From Bordetella pertussis 18323 (GTDB lineage Bacteria > Pseudomonadota > Gammaproteobacteria > Burkholderiales > Burkholderiaceae_B): 64,000 nt of DNA. A program made the translations under genes and the position numbers. Below the pieces are notes generated by a model, which made no database searches, was not told the DNA's origin, and saw only the letters and a program-made list of their open reading frames with translations. Location of the stretch: the NCBI RefSeq assembly GCF_000306945.1, contig NC_018518.1:3410001-3474000 (forward strand), read 5' to 3'. Positions 20,951-31,126 of the stretch are shown here, piece by piece; position 1 is the first letter of the stretch, and every line of letters begins with the position of its first letter.

Positions 20951-22116
20951 CGCAACTTCAGTGTGGAAAGGCCGACCAGCACCAGCATCATGGTGATGAT
21001 CCAGAACCGCACGACAACCTGGGTTTCCTTCCAGCCGCCCACCTCGAAATGGTGATGCAGCGGCGCCATGCGGAATATCCGCCGGCCCTGGCCGTACTTG
21101 CGCTTGGTGTATTTGAACCAGGTGACTTGCACCATGACCGAAAGGGTTTCGACCACGAACACGCCACCCATGATGAAGAGCACGATTTCCTGGCGCACGA
21201 TCACCGCGATGGTGCCCAGCGCGCCGCCCAGCGCCAGCGCGCCGACATCGCCCATGAACACTTGCGCCGGATAGGCGTTGAACCACAGGAAGGCCAGGCC
21301 CGCGCCCCCGATGGCGGCGCACAGCACCATCAGCTCGGCCGCGCCGGGAATGTACGGGAACAGCAGGTACTTGGAATAATCGACGCGGCCAACCACGTAG
21401 GCGAAGATGCCCAGGGCGCTGCCGACCATGACCGTAGGCATGATGGCCAGGCCGTCCAGGCCATCGGTCAGGTTGACGGCGTTGCTGGTGCCAACGATGA
21501 CGGCCCAGGTCAGGGCCACGAAGCCCAGCACGCCCAGCGGATAGCTGACCGACTTGAAGAACGGCACGATCAGGTCGGCCCGCGTCGGCAGCGGCATCGT
21601 GAACCCGCTACCCACCCATGCCTTGAAGAGCGGCCACAGTTCGGTATTGGCGGGTGCCGAGACGGCGAAGGCCAGATACACGGCGGCGACCAGCCCGATG
21701 GTCGCCTGCCAGAAGAACTTCTGCCGGGCCGGCATGCCTTCGGGATCGCGGTAGACGACCTTGCGATAGTCGTCCATCCACCCGATCCAGCCAAAGCCGA
21801 ACGTCACCAGCAACACCACCCAGACGAAGCGATTGGTCCAGTCCGCCCACAGCAGCGTGCTGATGGCGATCGCGATCAGGATGAGCGCGCCGCCCATGGT
21901 CGGCGTGCCCGTCTTGACCAGGTGCGACTCCGGGCCGTAGGCGCGCACGGCCTGGCCGATCTTCATTTCGGTCAGGCGGCGGATCACGCGCGGCCCCGCC
22001 ACCAGGCCGATCAGCAGCGCCGTCGCGCACGCCAGCACGGCGCGCAGCGTGATGTACTCGAATACGCCAATGGCGCGCACGTCGTCGGACAGCCACCGGG
22101 CGATCTCAAGCAGCAT
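20947..22116 (-). CDS. mraY: Phospho-MurNAc-pentapeptide translocase MraY
   Basis: The 389-residue membrane enzyme has about ten helices and the family motifs [40 protein letters not shown] and the histidine cluster MAPLHHHFE. It moves phospho-MurNAc-pentapeptide onto undecaprenyl phosphate to give lipid I. It overlaps the 3' end of murEF by 11 bases. Confidence 0.97.
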   Translation of the reverse strand: MLLEIARWLSDDVRAIGVFEYITLRAVLACATALLIGLVAGPRVIRRLTEMKIGQAVRAYGPESHLVKTGTPTMGGALILIAIAISTLLWADWTNRFVWVVLLVTFGFGWIGWMDDYRKVVYRDPEGMPARQKFFWQATIGLVAAVYLAFAVSAPANTELWPLFKAWVGSGFTMPLPTRADLIVPFFKSVSYPLGVLGFVALTWAVIVGTSNAVNLTDGLDGLAIMPTVMVGSALGIFAYVVGRVDYSKYLLFPYIPGAAELMVLCAAIGGAGLAFLWFNAYPAQVFMGDVGALALGGALGTIAVIVRQEIVLFIMGGVFVVETLSVMVQVTWFKYTKRKYGQGRRIFRMAPLHHHFEVGGWKETQVVVRFWIITMMLVLVGLSTLKLR

Positions 22117-24943
22117 GCTTGTCCCCCTGCCCCGAAGGCGCCTGATTGTTGCCGCTGAAAGCCGTCACTACCCGCTCCATGCGCATAAAGCGCGAACCCT
22201 TGATCAAAATGCTGGACGGGCGCAGGCCGCGCAACGCGGCCACGACTTCGTCAACCGATGCGCAGGCGCGCGCCGCCGGACCGAATGCGTGTGCGGCATC
22301 CCGGCTGGCCTCGCCTAGCGTGATAAGCGCGTCGATGCCATGCTCGCGCGCGTAATCGCCCACCTCGCGATGCATGGCGGGCCCGTTGTCCCCGACTTCG
22401 CCCATGTCGCCGAGCACCAATGCGCGCGGCGCGGGCAGCCGCGCCAGCACGTCGATGGCGGCGCGAGCCGAGTCAGGATTGGCATTGTAGGTGTCATCGA
22501 TGAGCACGGTTCCGTCACTCATTTGCCGATGCTGCATGCGCCCGGCGACGGCCTGGAAACCGGCCAGCGCCGCGATGCAGGTATGCAGGGGCGCGCCGGC
22601 CGCCAGGCCGCAAGCAATCGCCGCCAGCGCATTGCGCAGGTTGTGCAGGCCCGGCACGGGCAGGTCCAGCCCGGCGCTGCCGGCCGGGGTCACCACGCCG
22701 CATTGCGTGCCATGCGCCTGCGTCACGACACGCTCGGCGTAGACATCCAGGCCCGGTTGCAGGCCGAAGCGCAGCACCCGGCGCGCGCCCGCCAGCTTGT
22801 CCCAGATGGCGGCGTAGGGTTCGTCGCCCGGATAGACGGCCACGCCGTCCTCCGGCAAGGCGCCGATGACCGCGCCGTTCTCGTGCGCCACCGCCTCGAC
22901 GGTATGCATGAATTCCTGGTGTTCGCGCTGGGCATTGGTCACCAGCGCAACCGTCGGCGCCGCCATCGCGGCCAGGCGTTCGATCTCGCCGGGATGGTTC
23001 ATGCCCAGCTCGAAAACGGCGGCGCGATGCCGCGCGCGCAGGCGCAGCAGGGTCAGCGGCACGCCGATCTCGTTGTTGAAATTGCCAGCCGTCGCCAGGC
23101 GGCCGTCGTCGCCCTGCCACTGCGCCAGGATGGCGGAAATCATTTCCTTGGTGGTGGTCTTGCCATTGCTGCCCGTCACGGCGACGACCGGCAGCGTGAA
23201 ACTGGAACGCCAGGCCGTGCCCATGCGGCCCAGCGCGGCCAGCGTATCGCCCAGCACCAGCTGGGGCAGCGCCACATCCGCCACGGGATGCGCCACCACG
23301 GCGGCGCAGGCGCCGGCCGACTGCGCCTGCGGCAGATAGTCGTGGCCGTCGAAATTTTCGCCCGACAGGGCCACGAACAGCTCGCCGCGGCCGATGCGGC
23401 GCGTATCGGTCGACACCGCGCCCGCATGCGGCAGCAACAGCGCCAGCCGGGCCCACTGGCGATCGTCGAACGGCAATTTGCGGCCGCCGATGTCCTGGTA
23501 GGTTTCATGTCCCTTGCCGGCCAGCAGTATCACGTCGTCGGGAGCCGCGCTCCACAGCGTCTGCATGATGGCCAGCGCGCGGTCAGGCTGCACCGCCGCG
23601 CGCATGCCGGCGGGGATGCCGGCCAGAATCTGGTCGATGATGTCCTGCGGCGATTCGCTGCGCGGATTGTCGCTGGTGACCACCACCCGGTCGGCCCGCT
23701 CGACGGCGATACGGCCCATTTCGGGTCGCTTGCCGGGGTCGCGCTCGCCGCCGCAGCCGAACACGCACACCAGGCGCCCGCCGCGCGCCTGCGCCACCGG
23801 GCGCAAGGCGGTCAGCGCGCGCGCCAGGGCGTCGGGCGTATGGGCGTAATCGACCACCACCAGCGCCCCTTGGGCGCCCGCGGTCAGGTGCTGCAACGGC
23901 ACCGGCGTCACGGCCTGCAGGCGGCCGTCGACCGGCGAAATCGCCGCCAGTTCGCGCGCGATCTGCGGCAGCGGCCAGCCCAGCTTGCTCAGCGCGCCGG
24001 CCACCAACAGCAGATTGGAGATATTGTGCTGGCCGAGCAGGCGCGTGACGATCTGCGCTTCGCCATCGGGCAGCGCCAGCGTGAACACCTGGCCATGCGC
24101 GGTGGCCTGCAGGTCGCGCGCGTGGACGTCGGCGGGAGCCCCTTGCAGCGAGTAGCCGGTCTTCAGCGCGGCCGGCAGGGACGCCAGCAACCGTTCGCCG
24201 GCGGGATCGTCCGCATTGACGACGGCGGCCTGCAGGTCCGGCCATTGGAACAGCGCCGCCTTGGCCTGCTCGTAGCGCTGCATGGTGCCGTGGTAATCGA
24301 GATGATCGCGCGTCAGGTTGGTAAAACCCGCCACCGCGATGCGGATATGGTCCAGCCGGCCCTGCTCGATGCCGATGGACGAGGCCTCCAGGGCCACCGC
24401 GCGCGCGCCCGCGGCACGCATCCGGGCCAGCGTGCGGTGCATGGTCAGCACATCCGGCGTGGTCAGGCTGCCGCCCAGCGACTGGCCGTCGGGCAGCAGC
24501 GCGCCCAGGGTGCCGATGCTGCCGCACGGCTTGCCCATGCGCGTGAGCACCTGCGCCAGCCATTGGGTGCACGAGGTCTTGCCGTTGGTGCCGGTTATCG
24601 CCACCACGCTCAGGTCCTGCGACGGACGGCCATACCATTCATCGGCCAGCGCGCCAAGCAAGGTGCGCAGCTGCGCGACCGGCAAGGCCTGCGCGCCCAC
24701 GGGCGCGACCGACGCGCCTTCGGTTTCGTACAGGATGGCGCTGGCGCCACGCGCCAGCGCCTGATCCATGAATTGGCGACCGTCGCTGGCCAGGCCGGGG
24801 CAGGCGACGAACACATCGCCCGGCTCGATCTCGCGCGAATCCAGGCGCAGATCGGCCGTCGGGGCGACGCATCCGCGCAGCCACGCCAGCGCCTGGTCCA
24901 GGTGCTGCCGTTGCACGGCGTTCAGGCGATTCGTCGGGCTCAT
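22106..24943 (-). CDS. murEF: Bifunctional MurE-MurF ligase fusion
   Basis: A single 945-residue frame holds two complete Mur ligases. The MurE half (about 1-485) has the ATP motif GTNGKTSC at 118-125 and a DNPRSESP segment near residue 423, the pattern that selects meso-diaminopimelate. The MurF half (from about 488) has [11 protein letters not shown] near residue 588 and the [10 protein letters not shown] motif. The enzyme would add meso-DAP and then D-Ala-D-Ala without release between separate proteins. No stop, start or frame change is visible between the halves; the junction is a short [11 protein letters not shown] linker. The start overlaps the ftsI stop by 4 bases. Fused MurE-MurF is known from Bordetella, so this is not a sequencing artefact. 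Confidence 0.97.
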   Translation of the reverse strand: MSPTNRLNAVQRQHLDQALAWLRGCVAPTADLRLDSREIEPGDVFVACPGLASDGRQFMDQALARGASAILYETEGASVAPVGAQALPVAQLRTLLGALADEWYGRPSQDLSVVAITGTNGKTSCTQWLAQVLTRMGKPCGSIGTLGALLPDGQSLGGSLTTPDVLTMHRTLARMRAAGARAVALEASSIGIEQGRLDHIRIAVAGFTNLTRDHLDYHGTMQRYEQAKAALFQWPDLQAAVVNADDPAGERLLASLPAALKTGYSLQGAPADVHARDLQATAHGQVFTLALPDGEAQIVTRLLGQHNISNLLLVAGALSKLGWPLPQIARELAAISPVDGRLQAVTPVPLQHLTAGAQGALVVVDYAHTPDALARALTALRPVAQARGGRLVCVFGCGGERDPGKRPEMGRIAVERADRVVVTSDNPRSESPQDIIDQILAGIPAGMRAAVQPDRALAIMQTLWSAAPDDVILLAGKGHETYQDIGGRKLPFDDRQWARLALLLPHAGAVSTDTRRIGRGELFVALSGENFDGHDYLPQAQSAGACAAVVAHPVADVALPQLVLGDTLAALGRMGTAWRSSFTLPVVAVTGSNGKTTTKEMISAILAQWQGDDGRLATAGNFNNEIGVPLTLLRLRARHRAAVFELGMNHPGEIERLAAMAAPTVALVTNAQREHQEFMHTVEAVAHENGAVIGALPEDGVAVYPGDEPYAAIWDKLAGARRVLRFGLQPGLDVYAERVVTQAHGTQCGVVTPAGSAGLDLPVPGLHNLRNALAAIACGLAAGAPLHTCIAALAGFQAVAGRMQHRQMSDGTVLIDDTYNANPDSARAAIDVLARLPAPRALVLGDMGEVGDNGPAMHREVGDYAREHGIDALITLGEASRDAAHAFGPAARACASVDEVVAALRGLRPSSILIKGSRFMRMERVVTAFSGNNQAPSGQGDKHAA

Positions 24944-26670
24944 CGCGCGCCCTCCGGATTGCCGGCCACGATGGTCGACTCGAACGGCGCGTCGGGCTGC
25001 ACGCCCATCAGCCGCAGGCTGCCGCCCACGATGCGCGAGAACACCGGCGCGGCGATGGCGCCACCGTAATAACCGCCCACCTGCGGCTCGTCGATCGAGA
25101 CCGCCACCACGATCTTGGGATTGGAGACAGGCGCAAAACCCACGAACGAGCTGCGGTGGCGCTGAGCGCTGTACTTTCCGTCGACAATCTTGCGCGCGGT
25201 GCCGCTCTTGCCGGCCACCCGGTAGCCCTGAACCTGGGCGCGCTTGGCCCCGTCGGGCCCGGCTGCGGCCTCCAGCATGGCGCGCACGGTGGCGGCGGTC
25301 TTGGGGTTGTAGACCCGTACGCTGGTGGGCGCGCTTTCGCGCTTGACCAGCGTCAGCGACACCATGTCGCCATCGCGCGCGAAAACGGTATAGGCACGAG
25401 CCACCTGCAGCAGCGACACGGACAGCCCGTAGCCGTAGGCCATGGTGGCCTTCTCGATCAGGCGCCAGCGGTCCCACGGACGCAGGCGGCCGGGCGCAGC
25501 ACCGGGAAAGCCCAGCTGGGGCGCCTGCCCGAGCCCCAGCCCTGTGAACAGATCCCACATCTCGCGCGACTGCAGCTTCTCGGAGATCATGGTCATGCCG
25601 ATATTGCTGGACTTCAGCAGCACTCCGGCCAGATCCAGCGTGCCGTTGCGGCTGACATCGCTGATCGTGCTGCCCTGGTATTGAAAGCGGCCGTTACCGG
25701 TCTCGAACATGGTCGCGGTCGAGATGCGGCCCAGATCCAGCGCCAGCGCGGCGGTGAACGGCTTCATGATCGAACCCGGCTCGAATGTATCGGTGATCGC
25801 CTGGTTGCGCAGCGTCGAGACCTGGAACGTCTCGCGATGGTTCGGATCGAACGAGGGCAGGTTGACCAGCGCCAGGACCTCGCCGGTATGCACGTCGATC
25901 ACCACGGCCGTCGCGCTCTTGGCCTGGTGCGCGACGCGCGCGTCCTGCAGTTCCTTGTACACCAGGTACTGCAGGCGCGTGTCGATGGACAGGCGCAGGT
26001 CGCGGCCGTCGACCGGCAAGGCCACCGCCTGCACGTCCTCGATGACGCGGCCCAGGCGATCCTTGATGACGCGGCGCGAGCCCGGCTGGCCCGACAATTG
26101 CTGGTTGAACGTCAGCTCGACGCCCTCCTGCCCCTGGTCCTCGACATTATTGAAGCCCACGATGTGGGCCGTGACCTCGCCTTCCGGGTAGTAGCGGCGC
26201 GACTCCGGCTGCTGGTGGATTCCGGGCAGGGCCATTTGCTTGATCTTGTCGGCAACGTCCATCGGCACCTGACGCTTCAGGTACACGAAATTGCGGTCTT
26301 CGTCGGCCAGCCGGCGACGCAGCTCGGCCACCGGCGTCTGAAGCAGTTGCGCCAGCGCGGCCACCTGCTCGGGCGGGATCGGCTTGGCGTCCTCGGGAAT
26401 CGCCCATATGGCGCGCGCCGGCACGCTGGATGCCAGCACCACGCCGTTGCGATCCAGGATCTTGCCGCGCGTGGCGGCCAGGGTCAGCGTGCGCTCGTAG
26501 CGGCGCTCGCCCTGCTGCTGCAGGAACTCGGTCGACAGGCCCTGCAGGAACAGGGCGCGCCCGGCCAGCACGACAAAGCCGCCGAACAACAGTATCAGCA
26601 CCAGACGGGCGCGCCACATGGGCAGCTGCCCGCGCAGCACGGGATTGTCGAAGAAAGGCACCCGCCTCAC
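24940..26670 (-). CDS. ftsI: Septal transpeptidase FtsI (PBP3)
   Basis: The 576-residue class B penicillin-binding protein has an N-terminal membrane helix (about 22-42), a dimerisation/pedestal domain, and the three transpeptidase motifs: SIMK (catalytic Ser near residue 298) in FEPGSIMKPF, SSN in KSSNIGM, and KSGTA near 485. It cross-links septal peptidoglycan with FtsW. It overlaps ftsL and murEF by 4 bases each. Confidence 0.97.
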   Translation of the reverse strand: MRRVPFFDNPVLRGQLPMWRARLVLILLFGGFVVLAGRALFLQGLSTEFLQQQGERRYERTLTLAATRGKILDRNGVVLASSVPARAIWAIPEDAKPIPPEQVAALAQLLQTPVAELRRRLADEDRNFVYLKRQVPMDVADKIKQMALPGIHQQPESRRYYPEGEVTAHIVGFNNVEDQGQEGVELTFNQQLSGQPGSRRVIKDRLGRVIEDVQAVALPVDGRDLRLSIDTRLQYLVYKELQDARVAHQAKSATAVVIDVHTGEVLALVNLPSFDPNHRETFQVSTLRNQAITDTFEPGSIMKPFTAALALDLGRISTATMFETGNGRFQYQGSTISDVSRNGTLDLAGVLLKSSNIGMTMISEKLQSREMWDLFTGLGLGQAPQLGFPGAAPGRLRPWDRWRLIEKATMAYGYGLSVSLLQVARAYTVFARDGDMVSLTLVKRESAPTSVRVYNPKTAATVRAMLEAAAGPDGAKRAQVQGYRVAGKSGTARKIVDGKYSAQRHRSSFVGFAPVSNPKIVVAVSIDEPQVGGYYGGAIAAPVFSRIVGGSLRLMGVQPDAPFESTIVAGNPEGAR

Positions 26671-26945
26671 TGGGCGCCTCCGGCGGGCTGGTTCATATAG
26701 AGCGTGCGGTCGGGCACGATCGGAATCATCTGCAGGTCGTCACGCGCGGCACGGTCGATGCGGGCGTTGCGCGCCAGCTCGGCCCGCTCCAGCTGCAGGC
26801 GGCGCCAGTTCGTATCGAGATCGCGCGCCTCGGCCTGGCTACGCCCCAGTTCGATGAAGAGCTGGCGCGACTGGTAGCGGCTGGTGACCAGGGAAATGGC
26901 CGACAGCATCAGCAACGCGGCAACGATGAGACTGATGCGCCCCAT
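26667..26945 (-). CDS. ftsL: Cell division protein FtsL
   Basis: A 92-residue bitopic protein with one membrane helix at the N-terminus (about residues 4-22) followed by a coiled-coil-like stretch (residues 25-70, rich in Leu/Glu/Arg). Size, topology and position between rsmH and ftsI identify FtsL, which pairs with FtsB to activate FtsWI. It shares one base with the rsmH stop (TAATG). Confidence 0.9.
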   Translation of the reverse strand: MGRISLIVAALLMLSAISLVTSRYQSRQLFIELGRSQAEARDLDTNWRRLQLERAELARNARIDRAARDDLQMIPIVPDRTLYMNQPAGGAQ

Positions 26946-28039
26946 TAGCGACGCCTCCCCTTGGAACCGGCGCGCGTGCCGCGCACCGGCTCGCCGGGCA
27001 CCCGGCCGGCCTTGACGAAACCAGCCCCGCCGCCAGGCGGCAGCGGCTCGCCCGTGCGTTCGGCCACCCGCAGGATGGCCGAACGGGCGCGCGCATTGCC
27101 GGCCACTTCGACGTCGTCGGCGACAACCTTGCCCAGCGAGCGCACCAGCGGTTGCGGCAATTCGCTTTCACGCAAGGGCAGGCGCGCGTGCGCGGCGGCC
27201 GGACGAGCCGCCGCCGCGATGCATTGCTTGACCATGCGATCTTCCAGCGAATGAAAACTGATCACCGCCAACCTCCCCCCCGGGCCAAGCAGGTCTAGAG
27301 CTGACGCGAGGGCGCGAGCGAGCTCTTCGAGCTCCCGATTGATGTAAATCCGTAGAGCCTGAAAGGTGCGTGTGGCCGGATGCTGCCCCTTTTCGCGCGT
27401 GCGGACGGCGCCGGCGACGCACTCGGCAAGCTGGAGCGTGGTGTGCAGCGGCCGTGTTGCGCGGCAAGCAGCAATCGCTTTTGCAACCTGAAAAGCAAAC
27501 CGTTCTTCGCCATAATCTGCTATGACCTCCCGCATCTCATCCACGCTGGCTTGCGCCAGCCAATCCGCCACCGTGGGGCCGCGGGTCGTATCCATCCTCA
27601 TGTCGAGGGGACCGTCCCGCATGAACGAAAACCCCCGTTCGGCATCGTCAATCTGGGGCGATGACACGCCCAGATCCAGCATCACGCCATCGACCTGCTC
27701 GATGCCGCGCGCCGTCAATTCCTCGGCCATGGTGGCAAAGCCGCCATGCACCACTTCCACCCGCCCATCGCCGGCGGCCAGTTCCCGGGCCACCGCGATC
27801 GCCTGCGGATCCTTGTCGAACACCACCAGGCGCGCCTGCGCGCCCAGCCGGGCCAGCAGCGCGCGGCTGTGTCCGCCGCGGCCGAACGTGCCGTCGACGA
27901 AGACGCCGTGCTGCAGGCGCGTGGCCGCATCCGGCCCCGGCTCGCCGGCCTGACGGTGGGCGCCCTTGCCGCCGAAATCCGGCAGCACCAACGCGTCAAC
28001 CGTCGGCTCCAGCAGCACGGGCCGATGTTCGAATTCCAT
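26945..28039 (-). CDS. rsmH: 16S rRNA m4C1402 methyltransferase RsmH
   Basis: The 364-residue protein has [13 protein letters not shown] at the start, the SAM-binding motif [16 protein letters not shown], and the family segments [19 protein letters not shown] and [17 protein letters not shown]. It methylates C1402 in the ribosomal decoding centre. Compared with shorter homologues it has an inserted loop between the first motif and the SAM motif (about residues 21-48) and a basic C-terminal tail. It starts 8 bases after mraZ. Confidence 0.96.
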   Translation of the reverse strand: MEFEHRPVLLEPTVDALVLPDFGGKGAHRQAGEPGPDAATRLQHGVFVDGTFGRGGHSRALLARLGAQARLVVFDKDPQAIAVARELAAGDGRVEVVHGGFATMAEELTARGIEQVDGVMLDLGVSSPQIDDAERGFSFMRDGPLDMRMDTTRGPTVADWLAQASVDEMREVIADYGEERFAFQVAKAIAACRATRPLHTTLQLAECVAGAVRTREKGQHPATRTFQALRIYINRELEELARALASALDLLGPGGRLAVISFHSLEDRMVKQCIAAAARPAAAHARLPLRESELPQPLVRSLGKVVADDVEVAGNARARSAILRVAERTGEPLPPGGGAGFVKAGRVPGEPVRGTRAGSKGRRR

Positions 28040-28047
28040 ATCCGGCT

Positions 28048-28476
28048 TCAGAACGAAAACTGATTCAACACATCCGGCATTCCCTGAGCCAGGTCCTCTG
28101 CCTCTCGGCGGGCCAGGGAAGCGGCATCCCAGAGCTCGAAGTGCGCGCCCATACCGAGCAGCATCACATCGCGCGTCATACCGGAAGCGTTGCGCAGCTC
28201 AGGAGCGATCAGAACCCGACCCGACCCGTCGATGTCCACGTCCTGCGCGTTGCCCAACAGCAGACGCTGCAGCGCACGCGCCGACATGGGAAACGCCGCG
28301 ATCTGCGCGCGCTTCTCTTCCCACTCGGGACGCGGATACACCAACAGGCAGCCATCGGGATGACGGGTCAGGGTCAACCGGCCTTCGGCACGGTCCATGA
28401 GCGCGTCACGATGCCGGGTCGGAATCGAGATCCGCCCCTTAGCATCCAACGTGAGTGCGCTGCTTCCCTGGAACAC
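28048..28476 (-). CDS. mraZ: Transcriptional regulator MraZ
   Basis: The 142-residue protein has the double AbrB-like MraZ fold, starting [23 protein letters not shown]. The start is GTG at 28476; an upstream in-frame ATG at 28539 would add 21 residues not seen in the family and would lie upstream of the promoter. MraZ binds GTGGG-type repeats in its own promoter and controls dcw expression. Four such repeats sit directly before this start codon. Confidence 0.95.
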   Translation of the reverse strand: MFQGSSALTLDAKGRISIPTRHRDALMDRAEGRLTLTRHPDGCLLVYPRPEWEEKRAQIAAFPMSARALQRLLLGNAQDVDIDGSGRVLIAPELRNASGMTRDVMLLGMGAHFELWDAASLARREAEDLAQGMPDVLNQFSF

Positions 28477-28479
28477 CCG

Positions 28480-28519
28480 TTTGCCCCACTTAGTTGCACA
28501 AATTCCTACTTTTTCCCAC
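28480..28519 (-). promoter_or_regulatory. MraZ operator: four 10-bp phased repeats
   Basis: Read on the minus strand the 40 bases divide exactly into four decamers: GTGGGAAAAA, then GTAGGAATTT, then GTGCAACTAA, then GTGGGGCAAA. The first and last carry GTGGG, the middle two are degenerate, and each starts exactly one helical turn after the previous. MraZ of other bacteria binds several TGGGN-type boxes at 10-bp spacing. The last box ends 3 bases before the mraZ GTG and overlaps the ribosome binding site, so binding could also block translation initiation or elongation of RNA polymerase from the promoter above. Confidence 0.75.
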
Positions 28520-28546
28520 TCTACGGGAAGCAACTTCATGGGTCAA
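28518..28546 (-). promoter_or_regulatory. Probable sigma70 promoter of the dcw cluster
   Basis: TTGACC (28546-28541) and TAGAGT (28523-28518) are separated by 17 bases on the minus strand. The -10 element overlaps the first MraZ-box repeat by two bases, which is the expected arrangement for repression. Confidence 0.55.
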
Positions 28547-28756
28547 GGCCGTGGTTGCAATTTTTTCAATCACAACAAGGACTTAGAGCCAATTGTAAAA
28601 ACGGCGCGCGGAAAACTTGCTGATAAATCAGCAGCTTGCGCCGACTATTAAATGTCATTCATCAGAAGTAGGGCCTGGGCGCGTGCTTTCATTGTTTTAC
28701 GTAGGGCGCCGTAAGCCAGCCGGCCGGATTCCGGCCGGCTGTCATGAAAATGCAGT

Positions 28757-29176
28757 GCAGAGCAGATCTATAGGCCGGATTCTGTACGCCGGGTTTCCCC
28801 GGCGGGCAATCATTCCTCTTGGCGAACCATTGCTGGACCGCTCCAGCCACCTACCCGCATGCTTGGACGGAGCCGCCCTTCCCGGCCTTACGGCCGTACG
28901 CATGCCTATTTGATGTTGCTCCGGATAGAGGTTGCCGCGTTTCACCCTGTCATGCCGCCGCCCGTTTCCGGACGGCGCGGCACGGAGATGGCCGTGCCGG
29001 TGCGCGCCAGGCGCGCCCTCATGACAGACTCGTCTCTGTGGCCCTGTTCCTCGGCTTTTCCGGCGGGCAAGCCCGCCAGCGTCGCCGGACGGCCGTTAGC
29101 CGCTATCCCGCCCTGTGGAGTCCGGACCTTCCTCGAAGGATTTGCATCCCCCGCGATTGCCCGATCTGCCCTGCGA
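28757..29176 (-). ncRNA. rnpB: RNase P RNA
   Basis: On the minus strand the sequence contains the conserved GAGGAAGGTCCGGACTCC core near 29140-29120, a CACAGGGCGGGATAGCGGC segment, and a 3' portion ending ACAGAATCCGGCCTATAG. The two ends can pair as helix P1 (GCAGGGCAGATC at 29174-29163 with GATCTGCTCTGC at 28768-28757, one G-U pair), which sets the approximate ends. It is the catalytic RNA that matures tRNA 5' ends. Exact ends are uncertain by several bases. Confidence 0.92.
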
Positions 29177-29278
29177 GCGGCATTTTAGTACAGTCGGCGC
29201 CCCGGCTCCCGGCCGCGCGCTGCCCGCCCCGCGCGTTCCTGCGACAATACAGGCCAATACGCATCACTCTGTCTGTCC

Positions 29279-31087
29279 ATGGCCCTCGCTTCCCTTATTA
29301 CGCTTACCGACGTTCAACTGGCCTACGGCCACCACCCCTTGCTGGACCACGCCGATTTCGCCATCCAGGAAGGCGAGCGCATCGGCCTGATCGGGCGCAA
29401 CGGCGCGGGCAAATCTTCGCTGCTGCGCCTGCTCGATGGCCGCACGCAGCCCGACGACGGCGACATCGCCCGCAGTTCGGGCCTGCGCGTGGCCACGGTC
29501 GAGCAGGAACCCGCACTGGATGAAACCGGCACGGTGTTCGACGTCGTGTGCGACGCCCATGCCCATCCCGAAGACTGGCAGCGGCCGGCGCGCGTACGGG
29601 CCGCGCTCGAACGCCTGGGACTGCCGGCCGAAGCGGCGATCGCCAGCCTGTCCGGCGGCATGCGCAAGCGCGTCGCGCTGGCGCGCGCCCTGGTCGACGA
29701 ACCCGACCTGTTGCTGCTGGACGAACCGACCAACCACCTGGACTTCGACGGCATCGCATGGCTGGAAGCCATGCTGCGCAACTGGAAGGGCGCGGCCGTC
29801 ATCATCACCCACGACCGGCGCTTCCTCGACGCGGTGGCGACCCGCATCGTCGAGCTCGACCGCGGCCGCCTGCTCAGCTTTCCCGGCAATTTTTCGCAGT
29901 GGCAGGAGCGCAAGGCGCAGTGGCTCGAAGCCGAGCGCCTGGAGCAGGCCCGCTTCGACAAGCTGCTGGCCCAGGAAGAAGTCTGGATCCGCAAGGGCAT
30001 CGAGGCGCGCCGCACCCGCAACGAAGGCCGCGTGCGCCGGCTCGAACAGCTGCGCGTCGAACGCGCCGAGCGCCGCGAACGCGTCGGCAACGTCAGTCTG
30101 GCGCTGGCCCAAGGCCAGCGTTCGGGCAAGCTGGTCGCCGAACTCCAGGACGTCGGCAAGGCGTTCGGCGACAAGGTCGTGGTGCACGACTACTCGACCA
30201 CCATCCTGCGCGGCGACCGCATCGGCATCGTCGGCCCCAACGGCGCGGGCAAGACTACCCTGCTCAAGCTGCTGCTCGGCGAACTGCCGCCCGACAGCGG
30301 CACGGTGCGCCAGGGCAGCAACGTCTCGGTGGCCTATTTCGACCAGATGCGCGCCCAGCTCGACGAGAACGCGACGCTGGTGGACATCATCAGCCCAGGC
30401 AGCGAGTGGGTGGAGATCGGCGGCGCGCGCAAGCACGTGATGAGCTATCTCGGCGACTTCCTGTTCTCGCCGGCCCGCGCCGGCTCGCCCGTCAGCAGCC
30501 TGTCCGGCGGCGAGCGGGCCCGCCTGCTGCTGGCGCGCCTGTTCGCGCGCCCGGCCAACGTGCTGGTGCTCGACGAACCCACCAACGACCTGGACATCGA
30601 AACGCTGGAACTGCTGGAAGAACTGCTGCAGGAATACGCCGGCACGGTGCTGCTGGTCAGCCACGACCGGGCCTTCCTGAACAACGTCGTCACCCAGACC
30701 ATCGCCGCCGAAGGCGACGGCCGCTGGCGCGACTACGTCGGCGGCTACGACGAATGGCAGGCGCAACGGCCCGCCCAGGCCGCCGCGCCCAAGGCCGAGA
30801 AACCCGCCGAAACCGCCAAGCCCGCCGCGGCGCGCCCCAAGCCGGTGCGCGCGGCACGGCTGAGCGCCTGGGATCTGCGCGAACTGGAAGCCCTGCCCGA
30901 TGCCATCGCCACCATCGAGGCCCGTCAGGCCGAATTGAGCGGCAAGCTGGCCGACGGCAGCCTGTACCGCGACGCGCCGGACGAAGTCGAACGCATCAAC
31001 GCGGAACTGGCCACCCTGGAAAGCGAACTGGAAGAAAAATTCGCGCGCTGGGAACTCCTGGAAGCGCGTCGGGGCGACTCCGCCTGA
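29279..31087 (+). CDS. uup: ABC-F family ATPase Uup
   Basis: The 602-residue protein has two ABC ATPase domains: Walker A GRNGAGKSS and GPNGAGKTT, signatures LSGGMRKR and LSGGERAR, and Walker B LLLLDEPTNHLD and VLVLDEPTNDLD. The linker EEVWIRKGIEARRTRNEGR and a Lys/Ala/Pro-rich C-terminal arm leading to a coiled coil (about 520-600) match the Uup branch. It has no membrane domain; Uup-type proteins act on ribosomes or branched DNA and affect transposon excision. It is transcribed away from rnpB. Confidence 0.88.
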   Translation: MALASLITLTDVQLAYGHHPLLDHADFAIQEGERIGLIGRNGAGKSSLLRLLDGRTQPDDGDIARSSGLRVATVEQEPALDETGTVFDVVCDAHAHPEDWQRPARVRAALERLGLPAEAAIASLSGGMRKRVALARALVDEPDLLLLDEPTNHLDFDGIAWLEAMLRNWKGAAVIITHDRRFLDAVATRIVELDRGRLLSFPGNFSQWQERKAQWLEAERLEQARFDKLLAQEEVWIRKGIEARRTRNEGRVRRLEQLRVERAERRERVGNVSLALAQGQRSGKLVAELQDVGKAFGDKVVVHDYSTTILRGDRIGIVGPNGAGKTTLLKLLLGELPPDSGTVRQGSNVSVAYFDQMRAQLDENATLVDIISPGSEWVEIGGARKHVMSYLGDFLFSPARAGSPVSSLSGGERARLLLARLFARPANVLVLDEPTNDLDIETLELLEELLQEYAGTVLLVSHDRAFLNNVVTQTIAAEGDGRWRDYVGGYDEWQAQRPAQAAAPKAEKPAETAKPAAARPKPVRAARLSAWDLRELEALPDAIATIEARQAELSGKLADGSLYRDAPDEVERINAELATLESELEEKFARWELLEARRGDSA

Positions 31088-31126
31088 CACGCAGGCCGGG
31101 CCTCGCAAGGTCCGGCCTGCCCTGGC

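Noticed and set aside
28819..29523. Rightward frame spanning the RNase P RNA gene and the start of uup
   Set aside because: Covers a structural RNA and a different frame of uup; no protein family features.
29264..31108. 614-codon leftward frame covering the whole uup gene
   Set aside because: Exact antisense mirror of a gene with all ABC motifs; long open antisense frames are common at this GC content.
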